64,000 nt of DNA from NCBI GenBank assembly GCA_008711295.1, contig VUYV01000047.1:3916602-3980601 (forward strand), in the 5' to 3' direction. Shown piece by piece: positions 61,201 through 64,000 of the stretch. The position numbers were made by a program, and so were the translations under genes. This stretch comes from Anarhynchus alexandrinus (lineage: Eukaryota > Chordata > Aves > Charadriiformes > Charadriidae). Under the pieces are notes generated by a model. That model ran no database searches. It saw only the letters and a program-made list of their open reading frames with translations, and was not told the origin of the DNA. Every line of letters begins with the position of its first letter. Position 1 is the first letter of the stretch.

Positions 61201-64000
61201 TGTGTTTTGCTCTTGATGAGTGGGTGTGCAAGACTCCATAAATTAGTTCGTATATGCAAATGAACAAACAAGCGAATTATCAAGAACTATCAGTTGGGGA
61301 GGAAAAAAAAGTCAAGTGTCTTATCTTTCCTGGAGACATATGCTACGACCAGATAAGCAGTTCATCTTCCCAGGTATGTTCCATTAAGTATATTATCCAA
61401 TCAACTAAGATATATAAGACATATTGCAACTCTAATCTCCTCAGGCAAGTAGTATTCAATTATTCTTACGATTTTAGAAAGAGAAATATCCTGAGCATTT
61501 AGAGTGCTTGCATTTTTGGCACTCAGTCTTGTTATGTGAAGGCTAATAAAGAACATTCCAACTAAGAAGCCATAGGACAGGCAGATGAAATATTGAAAAA
61601 ATAATATTATATAAGTCCTGAAGTGGAAATGTTCACCATCCCTCAAAATGGTTTCCTGACATCTTATCTAATGTTTTGAAATTAGGTCAAGGATGGGGAA
61701 TGAGAGAGAATTGCCATCCATTTCTATGCCTACGGTGCATGTTTTGTGTATATAGTTATAATTAAAATAGACATGCTGCCTTATACTTTGTTTGCATGTG
61801 CCCTTTCTGTTTTAAAAGTGCATTCAATGATGTACTTTGTTTTGATATGTAAATTGCTTTTTGGATTGAATACTGTTCAGACAGACCAATTTTCCTGTGA
61901 TTCTTCTGAGCAAATATTAGAGATGTCAGAAGTCTGTCTGTCCCAGCTCCTGCAAGCTCTTTTGAAGAGATATCTGCTCTACCACGTAAGATGTAACAAA
62001 TCAGCAGATAAGTTCAGTCACAGACATGTTCATAATTTGATAGGAGACTACTGCTTCTGTTGGTTTGACTAGAAAAGAATCTAACGTAATATCTTTGGAG
62101 GTTTATGGGAAAAACTCTGCTTCATATGTGTTACTGGAAGAACTTGCAGCAGGGGTTACAGTTGAGGTTATTTACCGCTTTCCCATAACAAACCCTATTT
62201 TCAGTTGTTTATCTTCTGCTAAGCTTTAAATATATTGGCAGAAATTTCAATGTTGGTTATATGGGTTAAGCTAAATACTAGGATATTTCGGTCTACAAAA
62301 TATGTCCGGTATTTAAGAGAAAGAGAGATTAAGAGAAAATACAATGTTTGGCTGAGTATTCCGTACAAATAGTACAGCCTTTCACTGAGGTGCTCTAAAG
62401 ACTCACTGAAGCAAGGAAGCATTTCCCAAATTCCTTTATCCCTACACCCCTCTCCAAAGTAAGCCACTTCATTCAAACTGCAATTAAAAACTGTTGTTGC
62501 GAGTATACATATTCTGTTCTTGCTGCTGCCCATGAAATACACCAGTATCTTTATTTTTCATGTCCAGATTTGCCCAAGGTATAAACATCTAAAAATGTGT
62601 TTATATTTACTAGATATTTTCTTACATTTTAGCATCAACTTTCTTTAAAAGTCCTTTACTTTTTGCACAGAGCACACCCATGCAAATGCTTACACACACC
62701 ATGTTATTTCCCCTCCCTCTTTCCTTTTTGTTCCCCATCGTTCCACCAGCACCGAACAGTTGTCATCTCTGAACGGAGAAGAATGAGCCAACCCAGCTCT
62801 CCTTCTTTCTCCTCTTGCGGGTCGGTGCAGCACAAAAGGTGAGGCTGCTTGTGGCCAGCCAGATTCTCCCATACGTCCCCTCCTCTAAAGCCTTCCTTTC
62901 GCTCCTTTCTGATGATCTGAGCAAAGGCGAGTAGTTGTTTCCTGGTTCAGTAGCAGAGATGAGAGCGCCAATGCAGGCAAGGGAATGGTGACAAATTAGA
63001 AGCGTGGTCTTATGTGTCATCCCAGGGAAGGTCACCTGGTAGAATGGGATTCTTCATCAAAATTGATGTGTGTTAATCTGCTTATGAGATAGGCAGATTC
63101 TGCCTACAGATATTTAGTCTTCACATACACCTTTCAATGTGACTAGCCAGACCTGAAACCTTGCAGAAGTTAACAAATCTTTAATTAGTCCTATGTGATC
63201 TAGAAGTGAGCAATGCACAATATTTTTAATTGCACAAGAATTTCAATGTTTGCAGTCACAGAGAGAAACTGAGATCTGTGGATAAGCTCCAGAGGATGTG
63301 ATTGGCCAAATCTAGTCTTATATATTCTTAAAATATCTGGTATAGCATCCATTTACAGAAGAACTAAATTTGTTAAGGTAAGTAGACAAGTTAGTAAAGA
63401 TATGTTCTTATTAATGTGAAGAAATATATGTCCTTGAGATTAAATTGGAAGGTGACATCAGAGGAGGATATTCCCCTTCCTACACCTCTCTGTTCCCCAT
63501 AGTTGTTTAGTTGTTTTCTACTCCATTTATATTGTTCTCAGAGCAGTTCTAACCTAATCAAGCAGAGTACATCTTTTCTTTTTTTTTTTTCTTCCCTCTT
63601 TTCTTTTTCCCCCAGCTACAGCACAGGGCTATTTGTAAATTAAGGTTTTTGGAGACTGGCTTTTTCCCTCACTTACATTTTCTCAACATAAAACCAAAAT
63701 GAAGGAAAAACCCTAATGTGGTAAATAGGGCTCATTACTTAGCGACATTGCCTTCTATTTCCAACCTCAGGTTCCCAGTGGGTCCATACACTTCCTCGCT
63801 AGCTAACTTTGCAATGAACTGTTCATCTCTTTCAAAGAGAAATGGCTTTTCAGAAGATAAGCAGTTAAGACAGCATTAATAAAAACCTCTGTTGCAACAC
63901 TTACCTTCTGGTGGTCACTTGGGAAATGCTGCAGCCTTTTACATTATTTCTTTCCTGTATTATGCAGGAAAGAAAACTATTTGTCTGGTTGTCCCCATAG

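Larger units (their letters stand above)
11053..64000 (+). other. LRP1B: LRP1B intron 2, 5' part
   Basis: Nothing resembling LRP1B exon 3 (the second LDLa repeat) was found downstream, so the remaining 53 kb is read as intron 2. LRP1B is known for introns of very large size, which fits. The content is AT-rich unique DNA, four CR1 copies, one LTR-like remnant, simple repeats and three assembly-gap positions. Confidence -1.
46862..64000. other. Unique intronic DNA, no confirmed gene
   Basis: AT-rich with simple repeats (AT-rich at 47345-47405 and 53396-53446; pyrimidine-rich at 51215-51420). No exon of LRP1B or any other gene is recognised. Open frames at 58373-58832 and 59117-59812 occur on both strands at once and lack family resemblance. 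Confidence -1.

Noticed and set aside
61254..61261. Octamer ATGCAAAT, and ATTTGCAAAT near 54138
   Set aside because: Single short motifs expected by chance in 64 kb; no surrounding promoter or enhancer evidence.
1..64000. CRISPR arrays, operons, bacterial-type defence or phage systems, rRNA and tRNA genes
   Set aside because: None seen. The window is vertebrate intron, and no regularly spaced direct repeats or RNA gene folds were found by reading.

Overview
This is a stretch of a bird nuclear genome. Several CR1 LINE copies carry the 3' end typical of bird elements (direct ATTCTATG-type repeats instead of a poly-A tail), and there is an ERVL-type solo LTR with a perfect 5-bp target duplication. 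Gene density is very low, and a few Ns and low-complexity junctions suggest a draft assembly. The species cannot be decided from the sequence.

The only protein-coding sequence I can support is one 126-bp exon on the + strand (10927-11052). It encodes an LDL-receptor class A module that I recognise as the first ligand-binding repeat of LRP1B (exon 2). It has a branch-point-like sequence, an AG acceptor and a strong GTAAGT donor, with phase 1 at both ends. The window is therefore read as the 3' part of LRP1B intron 1 (1-10926), exon 2, and the 5' part of a very long intron 2 (11053-64000). Exons 1 and 3 are not in the window. The other open frames of 60-175 codons look like chance frames or fragments of CR1 ORF2.

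Layout: 2145-2869 solo LTR (minus orientation likely); about 7494-7547 a polyadenylation-like A-rich end; 9312-9617 CR1 (-); 10927-11052 LRP1B exon 2 (+); 14314-14656 CR1 (+), nearly identical to the first and inverted; 17963-18545 an ATT microsatellite followed by a GC-rich block with an LTR-like remnant; 18727-18797 a duplicated 35-mer around a single N; 27576-28348 and 33432-34389 two longer CR1 copies (-) sharing the same reading-frame break; 36632-37015 and 54680-55295 two unexplained segments open in several frames; 46696-46861 a short older CR1 (+) with a hairpin at its 5' junction; the rest is unique AT-rich intron with simple repeats.

The most interesting observation is the near-identical inverted CR1 pair flanking LRP1B exon 2. 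In the pre-mRNA it could form a duplex of about 300 bp around a single in-frame, skippable exon, which would allow exon skipping, circularisation or RNA editing. I found no undescribed gene system, and the window is otherwise ordinary avian intron.
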